A DNA stretch of 64,000 nt from Ancylobacter pratisalsi (GTDB lineage: Bacteria > Pseudomonadota > Alphaproteobacteria > Rhizobiales > Xanthobacteraceae). This document shows positions 46,510-53,881 of the stretch, piece by piece (positions within the stretch are counted from its first letter, which is position 1; each line of letters starts with the position of its first letter). The stretch is taken from contig NZ_CP048630.1 of NCBI RefSeq assembly GCF_010669125.1, positions 4,336,001 to 4,400,000 on the forward strand. Direction: 5' to 3'. The notes beneath the pieces were generated by a model that was given only the letters and a program-made list of their open reading frames with translations, was not told where the DNA came from and did no database searches. The position numbers and the translations under genes were made by a program.

Positions 46510-47055
46510 TCAGCCGCGCCCCTCAGGCTCAACGTCCGCAAGCAAAGCGGCTTCCTGTCGAGCGATGTGGTCACGAAGCGTCATGCGGACGAAAGCCTCC
46601 ACTGGCAAGTCGTTCGTCACAAGATCGAGCACCTGCCAGAGAGCGAGCGCCAGTTGGTCCGACGGATGGGCCGGGGAAATGGCGACCTCAAGAAGGAAGT
46701 CGAGGAGCCTCGCGTTCTCGCGCATGATAGCGACGGCCCGCTCGTCCACCGGTGGTGGCGCCAGTTTGGCGTCCCGCGCTGCGCGTCGGGCATCGAGCGT
46801 CGCAAGATCATCGCGGAACTTCTCGCGCACCGCCTGGACGCGAGGATCGAGCGATGCGGCGCAGGGGCTCGGGATATTTTCAGAATTGTCGAGGGGCGAA
46901 GGCCCACCCAGGGCGTCGATGCCCATTTTTACCCCCCCCGGGCTCGGCTGGGGTCTCGCTCGAAACAAGGGGTGCCCCGGGGGGTGCGCGGCCGAGCGAT
47001 TGGCAGCCTGGGGCGGCATGGCGCGATCGGACTTGCGGGCCGGGTTGTCGATCAT
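46510..47055 (-). CDS. Hypothetical protein, first gene of the phage-like operon
   Basis: The protein has 181 residues from an ATG with AAGGAG upstream (47055). The N-terminal half is Pro/Ala-rich and probably disordered. The C-terminal half is helical and acidic (LLDFLLEVAISPAHPSDQLA, PVEAFVRMTLRDHIARQEAA). No family is recognised. It is directly followed by the lysozyme-domain gene. Confidence 0.5.
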   Translation of the reverse strand: MIDNPARKSDRAMPPQAANRSAAHPPGHPLFRARPQPSPGGVKMGIDALGGPSPLDNSENIPSPCAASLDPRVQAVREKFRDDLATLDARRAARDAKLAPPPVDERAVAIMRENARLLDFLLEVAISPAHPSDQLALALWQVLDLVTNDLPVEAFVRMTLRDHIARQEAALLADVEPEGRG

Positions 47056-47380
47056 TGAAGGGCTCCTTCGACGGTCCGGCCTGCCAGGCCCGACGCGATA
47101 ACGGGGATCGAATGAGACGATCGCCGGAACGCCGAAGGAGATCGGGTGCCGAGATCGCGTGCCGCCTGGCAGGCGACGTGAAGCTGATAGCGGGAGGATG
47201 TGCCACCTTCGCGAGAGGCGGCAACGCACTGGTCGTGCTGTACAGAAAACGCCGCCGAAAACGTCACATGGGGTTCGTGTGTTTCCAACGGCTTGCGGTT
47301 CGACATATCACCGTACAGAAAACAGTCTTATTCTGTACGGTCCGACGCTATGGTGACGACGTCAACGGGAGGACTTCACC
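47056..47380. other. Intergenic region containing the resolvase control or recombination site
   Basis: This is a 325-bp divergent region between the phage-like operon (leftward) and the resolvase gene (rightward). Besides the promoters it must hold, it contains the inverted repeat at 47311-47340 and a related half-site CTGTACAGAAAAC at 47238-47250, arranged like the subsites of a resolution site. Confidence 0.5.
47311..47340. promoter_or_regulatory. Inverted repeat, candidate resolvase-binding (res) site or operator
   Basis: There are perfect 10-bp arms, CCGTACAGAA and TTCTGTACGG, separated by 10 bp and lying 41 bp before the resolvase start. A further half-site of the same type is at 47238-47250. 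Resolvases bind dimeric sites of about 28-30 bp placed upstream of their own gene, which also represses it, so this is a strong candidate for subsite I or for the operator. Confidence 0.6.
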
Positions 47381-47980
47381 ATGCGCCGCGCTGCGATCTA
47401 CGTCCGCGTGTCCACCGACGAACAGACCGTCGCGAACCAAGAGCGCGAGCTGCGCGATGTGGCAGCGCGCGCCGGCTGGGACATCGTGGAGGTCTACGCC
47501 GACCACGGCATCAGCGGCGCCAAAGGTCGCGACAAGCGGCCGGCTTTCGACAAGCTGTGCAAGGACGCGGCCCGCCGGCGCTTCGATGTGGTTATGTCCT
47601 GGTCGGTCGACCGCCTGGGTCGTTCGCTTCAGGATCTTGTCGGGTTCCTCGCCGACCTGCACGCGCTCAAGGTCGACCTTTTCCTGCAACAGCAGGGGAT
47701 CGACACCACCACGCCGGCGGGTAAGGCGCTGTTCCAGTTGCTCGGCGTGTTCGCGGAGTTCGAACGGTCGATGATCCGGGATCGCACCAAGGCCGGGCTG
47801 GCGCGCGCCGTCGCCCAGGGAAAGTCGCTCGGCAGGCCGAAGACCGACGCGAAGACCGAACGCGCGATCCGCGATGCGCTCGCCGTCGGCGGTGAGGGCA
47901 TGCACAAGATCGCACGCCGGCTCGGCGTCGGAACCGGCACCGTCCAGCGCATCCGGGCGGAGATGGCCGCCGCGGCCTGA
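47381..47980 (+). CDS. Small serine recombinase (resolvase/invertase family)
   Basis: The 199-residue protein has the full catalytic domain: nucleophile Ser11 in YVRVSTDEQ, the WSVDRLGRSLQDL motif, and the FAEFERSMIRDRTKAGLA helix. The C-terminal HTH is of Hin/resolvase type (MHKIARRLGVGTGTVQRIRAE). The family resolves dimers or inverts segments. The inverted repeat upstream is its likely binding site. Together with the iteron array it could resolve multimers of an extrachromosomal form of the island (inference). Confidence 0.9.
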   Translation: MRRAAIYVRVSTDEQTVANQERELRDVAARAGWDIVEVYADHGISGAKGRDKRPAFDKLCKDAARRRFDVVMSWSVDRLGRSLQDLVGFLADLHALKVDLFLQQQGIDTTTPAGKALFQLLGVFAEFERSMIRDRTKAGLARAVAQGKSLGRPKTDAKTERAIRDALAVGGEGMHKIARRLGVGTGTVQRIRAEMAAAA

Positions 47981-47994
47981 CGCTGCGCCCGCCA

Positions 47995-48501
47995 TCACTC
48001 GTCGCCCCCGTCGCCGCCGTCTTGCCGCTGATCGTCGGCTGGCTGCACCAGCTCGCCGTCGATGACGCGCGCCCGGCTGCCATCGCCACCGCATCCGGAC
48101 AGGTCGATCACGTAGCCAGGCGCATTCAGCGACACGCTGACAGCGGCGGTGTCCTGCGACACGATGCCGAACTGCCGAAGCACGGTGAGAGCGCCCTGGA
48201 GCTGCGCCGCCCGGTTGTCGCCGCCGAGCACTTGGACCAGCGCCTGGAACGCCTTAGGCAGCAGTGTAGAAAACATTTCGCCGGTCCGCTGGATGACTAA
48301 GGCCCGCAAGTGAGGCTTTTGCATCTCGCGATTGAAATGCTCGCGGGACAGCCCGGCCAATTCTGCCGCCGCTTTCTGCGTCGGAGCTTCGCCGGAGATG
48401 AGCGCATCAACGGCGCGACGCATACGGGCTGAGATGCGGGGCTTCTTCGCCGGTGGACGACGTCCTTTCGGCACGGTGATGTCGCTCTGATGTTCGCTCA
48501 T
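47995..48501 (-). CDS. Hypothetical protein with N-terminal HTH (terminase small subunit-like)
   Basis: The protein has 168 residues. A basic start (PKGRRPPAKKPRISARMRRA) is followed by a helix-turn-helix (TQKAAAELAGLSREHFNREM). A helical dimerization-like part and an acidic Asp/Gly tail follow. The N-terminal HTH with helical oligomerization part resembles small terminase subunits and phage DNA-binding proteins, but no large terminase gene is nearby. It lies just left of the iteron array, so replication control is another possibility. Confidence 0.45.
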   Translation of the reverse strand: MSEHQSDITVPKGRRPPAKKPRISARMRRAVDALISGEAPTQKAAAELAGLSREHFNREMQKPHLRALVIQRTGEMFSTLLPKAFQALVQVLGGDNRAAQLQGALTVLRQFGIVSQDTAAVSVSLNAPGYVIDLSGCGGDGSRARVIDGELVQPADDQRQDGGDGGDE

Positions 48502-48590
48502 GACGACCTCCTGCGCGTAACGCTGAGGTCGCCAGCAGGAGGGTTATCGCCGTCTACGCATATTCCTCCCCGCCCCAAAAGAGGGGGGGG

Positions 48591-48740
48591 ATATATATAC
48601 ATAGTATATATAGCGACTTCCCGCCCGCAGACTTCCCGCAGCAATAACAATAACTTAGCGGTCGAGTTCCCGCAGTTTCCGCGACATCCCGCCCGCAACG
48701 ATTTCAAGGACTTAGCGGAGAACTTCCCGCAACTTCCCGC
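48591..48740. other. Iteron-like repeat array with AT-rich tract (candidate replication origin)
   Basis: A GGGGGGGG run leads into a 22-bp alternating AT tract (48591-48612). Then come seven 9-bp repeats of consensus ACTTCCCGC, at 48616, 48631, 48665, 48674, 48684, 48722 and 48732, several spaced by about one helical turn. Two ACTTAGCGG repeats lie at 48653 and 48710. An AT-rich unwinding tract beside iterons next to a RepA-like ATPase gene is the classic layout of an iteron origin of a plasmid or phage-like element. Confidence 0.6.
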
Positions 48741-48742
48741 AC

Positions 48743-49903
48743 TCATTTTGCCCCCCGGATGATGGCCTTCACGTCGTGCCTATCGGGGCCCTTGACCTTG
48801 CCAACGACCACGGCGCCGGAGGCGAACAGGCGCTCCATGGCGGCTCTTAGCTCCTTCTCACGGACCCCCCTCGCAGGCGGCAGAGAGCGGAAGAACCGGG
48901 GCGCGAACCGCGGCGACTGCGGAGCGTCGCTGGCCGGACGGCCCTGTGCCAGCGCCATATCGATGCACGCCAGGAACGCGGCGTCGGCAGCGGTTGCGCG
49001 GGCATTCTTGGACAGGGGCGATTCGGGTAGTTCGCGGACGAACACACCATTGCGCCAGCGCAGGATCATCTCGTTGCCGCCAGGGCCATAATTCGACTTC
49101 TTGGAGGAAAGCGCGCGGAGGTCGCGATCCGCCTCCCCGCCATCCTCGCCGGCGGCCTCGGGCCGACTGAGGTAGAGCCGGCTGCGCACCGCATTGTTCC
49201 ATGCCGTCGAACCCGAGGTGCCGCTGCCCGACGCTAGGCCCGCCTGCGACGGATGCCCGGCAAGGATGACGGCGCCGTTCATGCGTACCGCGAGGCCGCG
49301 GAACATGCTGACGAATTGCTGGACTTGCGGGCGCGAGTTCTCGTTGCCGGTGAATATGTTGTGTACGCTGTCGAACACCGCCAGCCGGGCACCGCTGTCG
49401 AGCACCGCCTCCTCTGTCGCCCGGAAAAGCGGCGTCGCTTCGCCTTTGTCCGTGACCCGGTTGAAGGACATCAGAGCATTGTCTTCTTCCTCCGCGCGGC
49501 TCACCAGCGTCACGCCACCGATCTCATCGAGTCCGCATTGCATCTCGGCGGCGATGTCGGTCCAGCGGCGCTGCAGTTCGTCGGCGTCGTCCTCACACAG
49601 AAACCCGAAGGCTCGACAGGGCTCAACGTCGGCCCCGACCCAACGCTCGCCGCGCGACACAGCGGCCATGAGCTGCAGCATGAGCAGGGTCTTGCCGAGG
49701 GCGCCGTCGCCGGAGAGCAGCGTGACGTTGCGCAGAGGCACCAGCTCCGGGACGATCCATTTGCGCTCCGGGACCGGCTTGTCGGCCCAGCTACGCGGAT
49801 CGATCAAGCGGAGCGAGGAGCGAGGTCCTGCCGGCGGGCGAGCCCGCAAGTGGTCGTCCTCGAGTATTTGGGCCGCTGTGATGTAGTCGCCCCGCACGTC
49901 CAT
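48743..49903 (-). CDS. RepA-like AAA family ATPase (replicative helicase/AAA_25 type)
   Basis: The protein has 386 residues. The RecA-like ATPase core runs about 45-260: Walker A GDGALGKT (65-72), Walker B in LAVFDSVHNIF, and a DNA-contact-like GHPSQAG loop. The C-terminal part holds a helical winged-helix-like segment (GVREKELRAAMERLFASGAV) that could bind the iterons. The family covers hexameric RepA helicases of small plasmids and helicases of prophages. It is the third member of a leftward set after the overlapping 50518 and 50937 genes and ends at the iteron array. Confidence 0.8.
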   Translation of the reverse strand: MDVRGDYITAAQILEDDHLRARPPAGPRSSLRLIDPRSWADKPVPERKWIVPELVPLRNVTLLSGDGALGKTLLMLQLMAAVSRGERWVGADVEPCRAFGFLCEDDADELQRRWTDIAAEMQCGLDEIGGVTLVSRAEEEDNALMSFNRVTDKGEATPLFRATEEAVLDSGARLAVFDSVHNIFTGNENSRPQVQQFVSMFRGLAVRMNGAVILAGHPSQAGLASGSGTSGSTAWNNAVRSRLYLSRPEAAGEDGGEADRDLRALSSKKSNYGPGGNEMILRWRNGVFVRELPESPLSKNARATAADAAFLACIDMALAQGRPASDAPQSPRFAPRFFRSLPPARGVREKELRAAMERLFASGAVVVGKVKGPDRHDVKAIIRGAK

Positions 49904-50518
49904 TCAGGCAGCCCTCTCAGCGGCCCGGGGCGCGAGGATGCGCTCGACGGCGACATGGGGAGAAAGCCGTGCGGCAAGTTCACGGGCATGCGCCGGATTC
50001 TCAGCCAGGATGCGCGGAGCGTCGGCAAGCCTGAGCGCGGCGCCGACCGGATCGACGATAACCAGCCCGTTGCGATCGTGTCGCAACCAGCTGAGGGCGT
50101 CGCGGAACACGCGCACGGGCCGGCCGGAGGCGAAGGTGGCCCGGTTCGCGATCATCCCCTCACCCAGCGTGGCGGCCGCACCGTCTCGTCGCGCAATGCG
50201 GCACGGCTCTCGGGTGGACCACGCCACAAGGTCGATGCCGACTTCCCAAACGTCGCGAACGAGCGTCACAAAGGCCGGTTCACCCTCGCCGTCGTGACGG
50301 GCCAGGCGGAAAAATCCCGTCGGCGAGAACACCACCGGCCAAGCCTTCACCTCGCGCAGCGCCCATTCCGTCGCGCCGTTCGAGCGCAGCATTTCGAGCT
50401 CCTCGCGGCTGGGCAGGGGCAGCGGGAGCCAGGAAAGCTCAGGATCCGGTGGTCGCCGATCCAGCGCGGCCAGCGCCTTCGTCATCTCGACTGTCAAATT
50501 CGTGAGGTCGGGCATCAT
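49904..50518 (-). CDS. Hypothetical protein of the replication module
   Basis: The 204-residue protein starts at ATG 50518, overlapping the upstream stop (ATGATGA region). A helical N-terminus (TNLTVEMTKALAALDRR) is followed by a mixed domain (EWALREVKAWPVVFSPTGFF, FVTLVRDVWEVGIDLVAW) and a C-terminal region with VIVDPVGAALRLADAPRIL. No family is recognised. It lies tightly between two members of the replication module, so a primase-associated or host-takeover role is possible but unsupported. Confidence 0.5.
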   Translation of the reverse strand: MMPDLTNLTVEMTKALAALDRRPPDPELSWLPLPLPSREELEMLRSNGATEWALREVKAWPVVFSPTGFFRLARHDGEGEPAFVTLVRDVWEVGIDLVAWSTREPCRIARRDGAAATLGEGMIANRATFASGRPVRVFRDALSWLRHDRNGLVIVDPVGAALRLADAPRILAENPAHARELAARLSPHVAVERILAPRAAERAA

Positions 50519-50937
50519 CGCGCCATCTCCGCGGTCAGCACCGCCGCAAGCCATGCGTCACGGGCGCGTTCGGTCATCGGTGAAAGGTACGCAACCAGAG
50601 CGTTCTCGACGGCGCGCAGATAGCCCGCCAGCTCGTGTTCGAGCGGCGCGCCGTCCTCGACGCTCACGGTCAGCAGTGCCCTCGCGTGGGGATGTGGGAT
50701 CAAGAGAACCGGCCCGGTGTCAGTGTCGACCGAAACCGTATGCACCTCCGGCTCCCCAGCGATGGCACGAACGTAACCGGCGAAGGTCGCCGGGCGAGGG
50801 CTAATGATCCCGATCACGTCGGCGGCAGCGACGTAGGGGAAAGCGCCCGCGACATCGTTGGGAGGAGCGAAGAACCGGAGGGGGCGACCTTTGCCCATGC
50901 TGTCGACCCACAACGGTTCGGTGAGCGGCGCTGTCAT
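50515..50937 (-). CDS. Hypothetical protein of the replication module
   Basis: The protein has 140 residues, with the start overlapping the stop of the PC4-like gene by 4 bp (ATGA, 50934-50937). An alpha/beta layout (GPVLLIPHPHARALLTVSVE, then a helical ELAGYLRAVENALVAYLSP) is visible. No known family. Coupled translation on both sides marks it as a genuine member of the operon. Confidence 0.5.
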   Translation of the reverse strand: MTAPLTEPLWVDSMGKGRPLRFFAPPNDVAGAFPYVAAADVIGIISPRPATFAGYVRAIAGEPEVHTVSVDTDTGPVLLIPHPHARALLTVSVEDGAPLEHELAGYLRAVENALVAYLSPMTERARDAWLAAVLTAEMAR

Positions 50938-51197
50938 CGGGCGCCCTCCCCGTCGAGCAGGCCAAGCTCGCGCGCTCGCTCCTGCGCCGCTTGAAGTGCG
51001 GCAATCAGGTCGCCGATGAGGGAGGGACGGAGCGTAACGCCTCGCTTCGTGAATTGCGGGCGGGGACCGGATGCCGCGTCGATCAGGCGAAGATCTAAGT
51101 ATGGGCGTCCTTCGTACTCGCACAGGCGCACGGCGAGGCATTCGCGAGCGTTCTTGCGGATCGTCGCCACGTCGGCGGGGAGCGCGGGGGCGGTCAT
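50934..51197 (-). CDS. PC4/p15-like single-stranded DNA-binding protein
   Basis: The protein has 87 residues. The central part (LAVRLCEYEGRPYLDLRLI) followed by FTKRGVTLRPSLIGDLI and a C-terminal helix matches the layout of the PC4 family, beta strands then an amphipathic helix. In that family a dimer binds unpaired DNA. Bacterial and phage members are linked to replication and recombination. ATG 51197 is chosen; an in-frame GTG at 51206 adds three residues. Its place between the excisionase-type gene and the RepA-like ATPase fits a replication accessory role. Confidence 0.6.
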   Translation of the reverse strand: MTAPALPADVATIRKNARECLAVRLCEYEGRPYLDLRLIDAASGPRPQFTKRGVTLRPSLIGDLIAALQAAQERARELGLLDGEGAR

Positions 51198-51209
51198 CTG
51201 CGCCACCCC

Positions 51210-51416
51210 TCACGCGACCTTGCCGTTGCGGGCCGGCAGGCTTTCGAGCCACGCGGTTTCCGCCTCGACGGTGATGAGTGTGGCGCGGCCCAACTTCACC
51301 GCCTGCAGCGCGCCGGCGGCGATCAGGCTATAAACTGTTCTCTCGCTAATGCCGTTTCGTTGCGCGACTTCCGCGGGGCGAAAGCTGCGTTTCTCGGAGA
51401 TCGCGTTCGGCTCCAT
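51210..51416 (-). CDS. Excisionase-type helix-turn-helix protein
   Basis: The 68-residue protein is of HTH_17/MerR-like type: FRPAEVAQRNGISERTVYSLI, then AGALQAVKLGRATLI. This fold is used by excisionases that bend DNA at attachment sites and switch the integrase from integration to excision. GGAG lies eight bases before ATG 51416; upstream in-frame ATGs (51434, 51479) lack a site. It is in the same leftward gene set as the integrase and the replication genes. Confidence 0.75.
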   Translation of the reverse strand: MEPNAISEKRSFRPAEVAQRNGISERTVYSLIAAGALQAVKLGRATLITVEAETAWLESLPARNGKVA

Positions 51417-51533
51417 GTCGGTGTCTCCAATCATGAGCGGGGGCGCTCGAATGATTTGAAAACTGCCGGCGCAATCCACTTAAGTCATTGTACTTATTGC
51501 GACATTTTACGACATATTGCGACATCCGCCCCT

Positions 51534-52100
51534 TCAGTCGCGGCCCTCCTCGATTTTCCTCATTTCACGAAGCAGCCGCCGGACGGCTGCATCCTCGGAA
51601 GCGCCCCCCGCTTTTTGAGCTTGTTGTCGGGCTGCCTGATGTTTGTTCGAAACGGTGCCGTTGCGCACCATCTCCAGCCCTTCGATGGCAAGGGCGTGGT
51701 CATTCGCATAGCTCTTGCCTCGGGTGCGGAGGGCCGAGACGGCAACCGGCGCGACGGCCGACGACGCCGGCCACAGCCAATCTATCGAGGCTTGGAGGAT
51801 GACGAATTCCAGCGGCTTCGCGCGCGCATGGGTGCTGAAGCTCTCCCACCCGTGATTGAGATGCGGATATGCCAGAAGGGTGGAGCGCTCCCAGTCGATG
51901 ACCGGACCAGCCGCCCAACTGCCCCAACGGTCGGATCGAACGGGAACCGCGAAGCGGATGATGAAATCCGGGCGCCTGCCGCCTGAAGGCCGGGAGCTGA
52001 ACTTCAGGGCCCGAATGATGTCCTGCCGTGCCTGCTCCTCTGACATGCCGCGTTCATTCGCAACCCGGATCGCCTCGCTGGCCGTGAAGTAGGCGCTCAT
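51534..52100 (-). CDS. Hypothetical protein coupled to the integrase
   Basis: The 188-residue protein overlaps the integrase stop by 4 bp (ATGA). A helical N-terminus (ASEAIRVANERGMSEEQARQ) is followed by a mixed region with conserved-looking aromatic residues (WGSWAAGPVIDW, WESFSTHARAKPLEFVILQA) and a basic C-terminus (RRLLREMRKIEEGRD). No family is recognised. Coupling to the integrase suggests a role in integration or its control. Confidence 0.5.
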   Translation of the reverse strand: MSAYFTASEAIRVANERGMSEEQARQDIIRALKFSSRPSGGRRPDFIIRFAVPVRSDRWGSWAAGPVIDWERSTLLAYPHLNHGWESFSTHARAKPLEFVILQASIDWLWPASSAVAPVAVSALRTRGKSYANDHALAIEGLEMVRNGTVSNKHQAARQQAQKAGGASEDAAVRRLLREMRKIEEGRD

Positions 52101-53374
52101 GTGCCTGCGGCCTCCGTCTGTTTGGGAGTTTCATTGCCAGACCGCGCCGGGGGCGCGGTGACGAACTTCGCCCACGCCGCCATCATCTCGCGCCGCTTCT
52201 CCAGCGCATCGCCGCGGCGGTACGCGCGCTCTACGGCGTCCCCGGAGAGATGCGCGAGCGCAGCCTCGGCGACCTCGCGAGGAAAGGCGGTGGCATCGCC
52301 AACCCAATCGCGGAAGCTGGAGCGGAAGCCGTGTGCCGTGAATTCTCCGCCTGCATGCCGGCGCAGCACCGCGGTCAACGTCATGTCGCTCAGCGGGCGG
52401 GAGTGCTTGGACGACGGGAAAACCAGCGCGTCGCCGTTGTCCCCCGCCGGTCGCAGTTGCGCGACTATATGCAGGATCTCTACCGCCCGGCTGGTGAGCG
52501 GCACGCGATGCTCGCGGCCCGCCTTCATTCGTTCGGCCGGGACCGTCCATAGCTCCCGCGCGAGGTCAATCTCCCGCCAACGCGCCTCCCGCACCTCGCC
52601 GGAGCGCGCGGCGGTCAATACGAGGAATTCGAGCGCCAGCGCGCCCATGCCGCGCACCAGCCGGAGCTTGCCGACGAATGCCGGCAACTGCGCCCATGGC
52701 ATCGCCGGATGATGCCCACGCGCCAACTTCTTCGGCTTGGGCAGTATGACGGAAAGGTGGCCTTTCCACCTTGCGGGATTCGGCCCGGCGCGGTGCCCTG
52801 CCGCTGTCGCCGCGTCTAGCACAGCCTCGATGCGCCCGCGCAGGCGGGCCGCCGTCTCTGGTTTGTCGTTCCAGATAGCGGATAACACCGCCAACACGGC
52901 GGCGGTGTCTATATGATCGACGGGCTTATCGCGCAGCGAGGTGGAATACCCGTCCGCAGTCAGCCTCCCATCGCCGTCGCGCACGCGGGAGAGCGTCATG
53001 CGCCACTGTGCTTCGTGTTTGCTGTTGCGCCAGCTCGGCGCCATCGCGGCGATATGCGCGTCGGCGGCGTCGCCGAAGGTCGGCACCGACGACGGCTTTT
53101 CCGCCGCACGCTTTGCCTCCAGCGGGTCAATCCCATCGGCAAGCAGGCGGCGAGCCGCATCAGCCTTCCGCCGCGCTTCCGCGAGCGAAACGGACGAGGC
53201 CGGGCCCAAGCCCATCTCCCTCTGTTTCCCGGCGCGCTTGTAGAAAAATGTCCACCGCTTGCGCGATCCATTCGGGGCGATGGCGAGATAGAGCCCGCCG
53301 CCGTCCGCGTGCCGGCCAGGTTTGGTGCATGTCGCGACGAAGCGAGCGGACAGCCGATCTAGGGCCCGTGCCAT
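52097..53374 (-). CDS. int: P4-type tyrosine integrase of the tRNA-Ser island
   Basis: The protein has 425 residues. The N-terminal DUF4102 arm-binding domain (about 5-90: PGRHADGGGLYLAIAPNGSR, LGPASSVSLAEARRKAD) is followed by a core-binding part (about 100-200). The catalytic domain has Arg I in TAARSGEVREARW, the HxxR box HGFRSSFRDW, and nucleophile Tyr in ERAYRRG. All catalytic residues are present. It lies 157 bp from the 3' end of tRNA-Ser, transcribed away from it, the standard layout for islands that use a tRNA as attachment site. Confidence 0.93.
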   Translation of the reverse strand: MARALDRLSARFVATCTKPGRHADGGGLYLAIAPNGSRKRWTFFYKRAGKQREMGLGPASSVSLAEARRKADAARRLLADGIDPLEAKRAAEKPSSVPTFGDAADAHIAAMAPSWRNSKHEAQWRMTLSRVRDGDGRLTADGYSTSLRDKPVDHIDTAAVLAVLSAIWNDKPETAARLRGRIEAVLDAATAAGHRAGPNPARWKGHLSVILPKPKKLARGHHPAMPWAQLPAFVGKLRLVRGMGALALEFLVLTAARSGEVREARWREIDLARELWTVPAERMKAGREHRVPLTSRAVEILHIVAQLRPAGDNGDALVFPSSKHSRPLSDMTLTAVLRRHAGGEFTAHGFRSSFRDWVGDATAFPREVAEAALAHLSGDAVERAYRRGDALEKRREMMAAWAKFVTAPPARSGNETPKQTEAAGT

Positions 53375-53531
53375 GGCGAATCCCCGGCCCTAATGCGGGC
53401 CCTACCGAACCTCGCTTCATTGTAATGCAGAATGGCGCGCTTGGCTGCACCTCAGTGCAGAGAAGGCCCCAGCAATCCCAACGATTATCTTCGCTTTGAT
53501 GCAGGCCGGTGCGCTTCAGTGCGGTGAGAAT

Positions 53532-53545
53532 TGGCGGAAGAGGTG
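53532..53545. other. Putative right attachment-site repeat (3' end of tRNA-Ser)
   Basis: This is the copy of the 14-bp repeat TGGCGGAAGAGGTG that lies within the tRNA. The integrase gene ends of this island face it, and the other copy is at 31303. In the 150 bp between the integrase start and this site, short related motifs (TTCATTG, TGATGCAG, CTCAGTGCAG, CTTCAGTGCGG) could be integrase arm sites. Confidence 0.65.
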
Positions 53546-53621
53546 GGATTCGAACCCACGGACGGCTTGCACCGTCGCTGGTTTTCAAGACCAGTTCCTT
53601 AAACCACTCGGACACTCTTCC
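53532..53621 (-). tRNA. tRNA-Ser (anticodon UGA)
   Basis: The 90-nt gene folds as a class II tRNA. The acceptor stem GGAAGAG pairs with CTCTTCC before an encoded CCA end. A D arm follows, then the anticodon stem-loop CTGGTCTTGAAAACCAG (anticodon TGA at 53585-53587), a long variable arm and the T arm GTGGGTTCGAATCCCAC. Its 3' 14 nt (53532-53545) recur at 31303-31316, marking it as the attachment site of the island to its left. The tRNA remains intact after insertion. Confidence 0.95.
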
Positions 53622-53881
53622 TTGCCGAAGCCGGGATCGCAGCTTGCCGGCGGCCTTTGGGTGATCCCGGGCCAAATTCCGGCTGCCGATCTTCGGCTCT
53701 TACGTTTCTCCATTCCCGCACGGGCGGCAAGCACATGCGGCCCCCCTTCCCTGCCGGACGTTCGGCAGGTGCGCCCTTGTTTCCAAACTCGGCGCGTTTG
53801 GCAAGTCGGTTCTGTCGCGCGGGTTCCGTCGGGGTCGTTTAGACGTGCGGTTCGAAGGCGTGAATGGCTGACGGGCGGGCG

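Noticed and set aside
52130..53374. Possibility that the P4-type integrase is broken
   Set aside because: The frame is intact over 425 residues and all catalytic residues (R, HxxR, Y) are visible.
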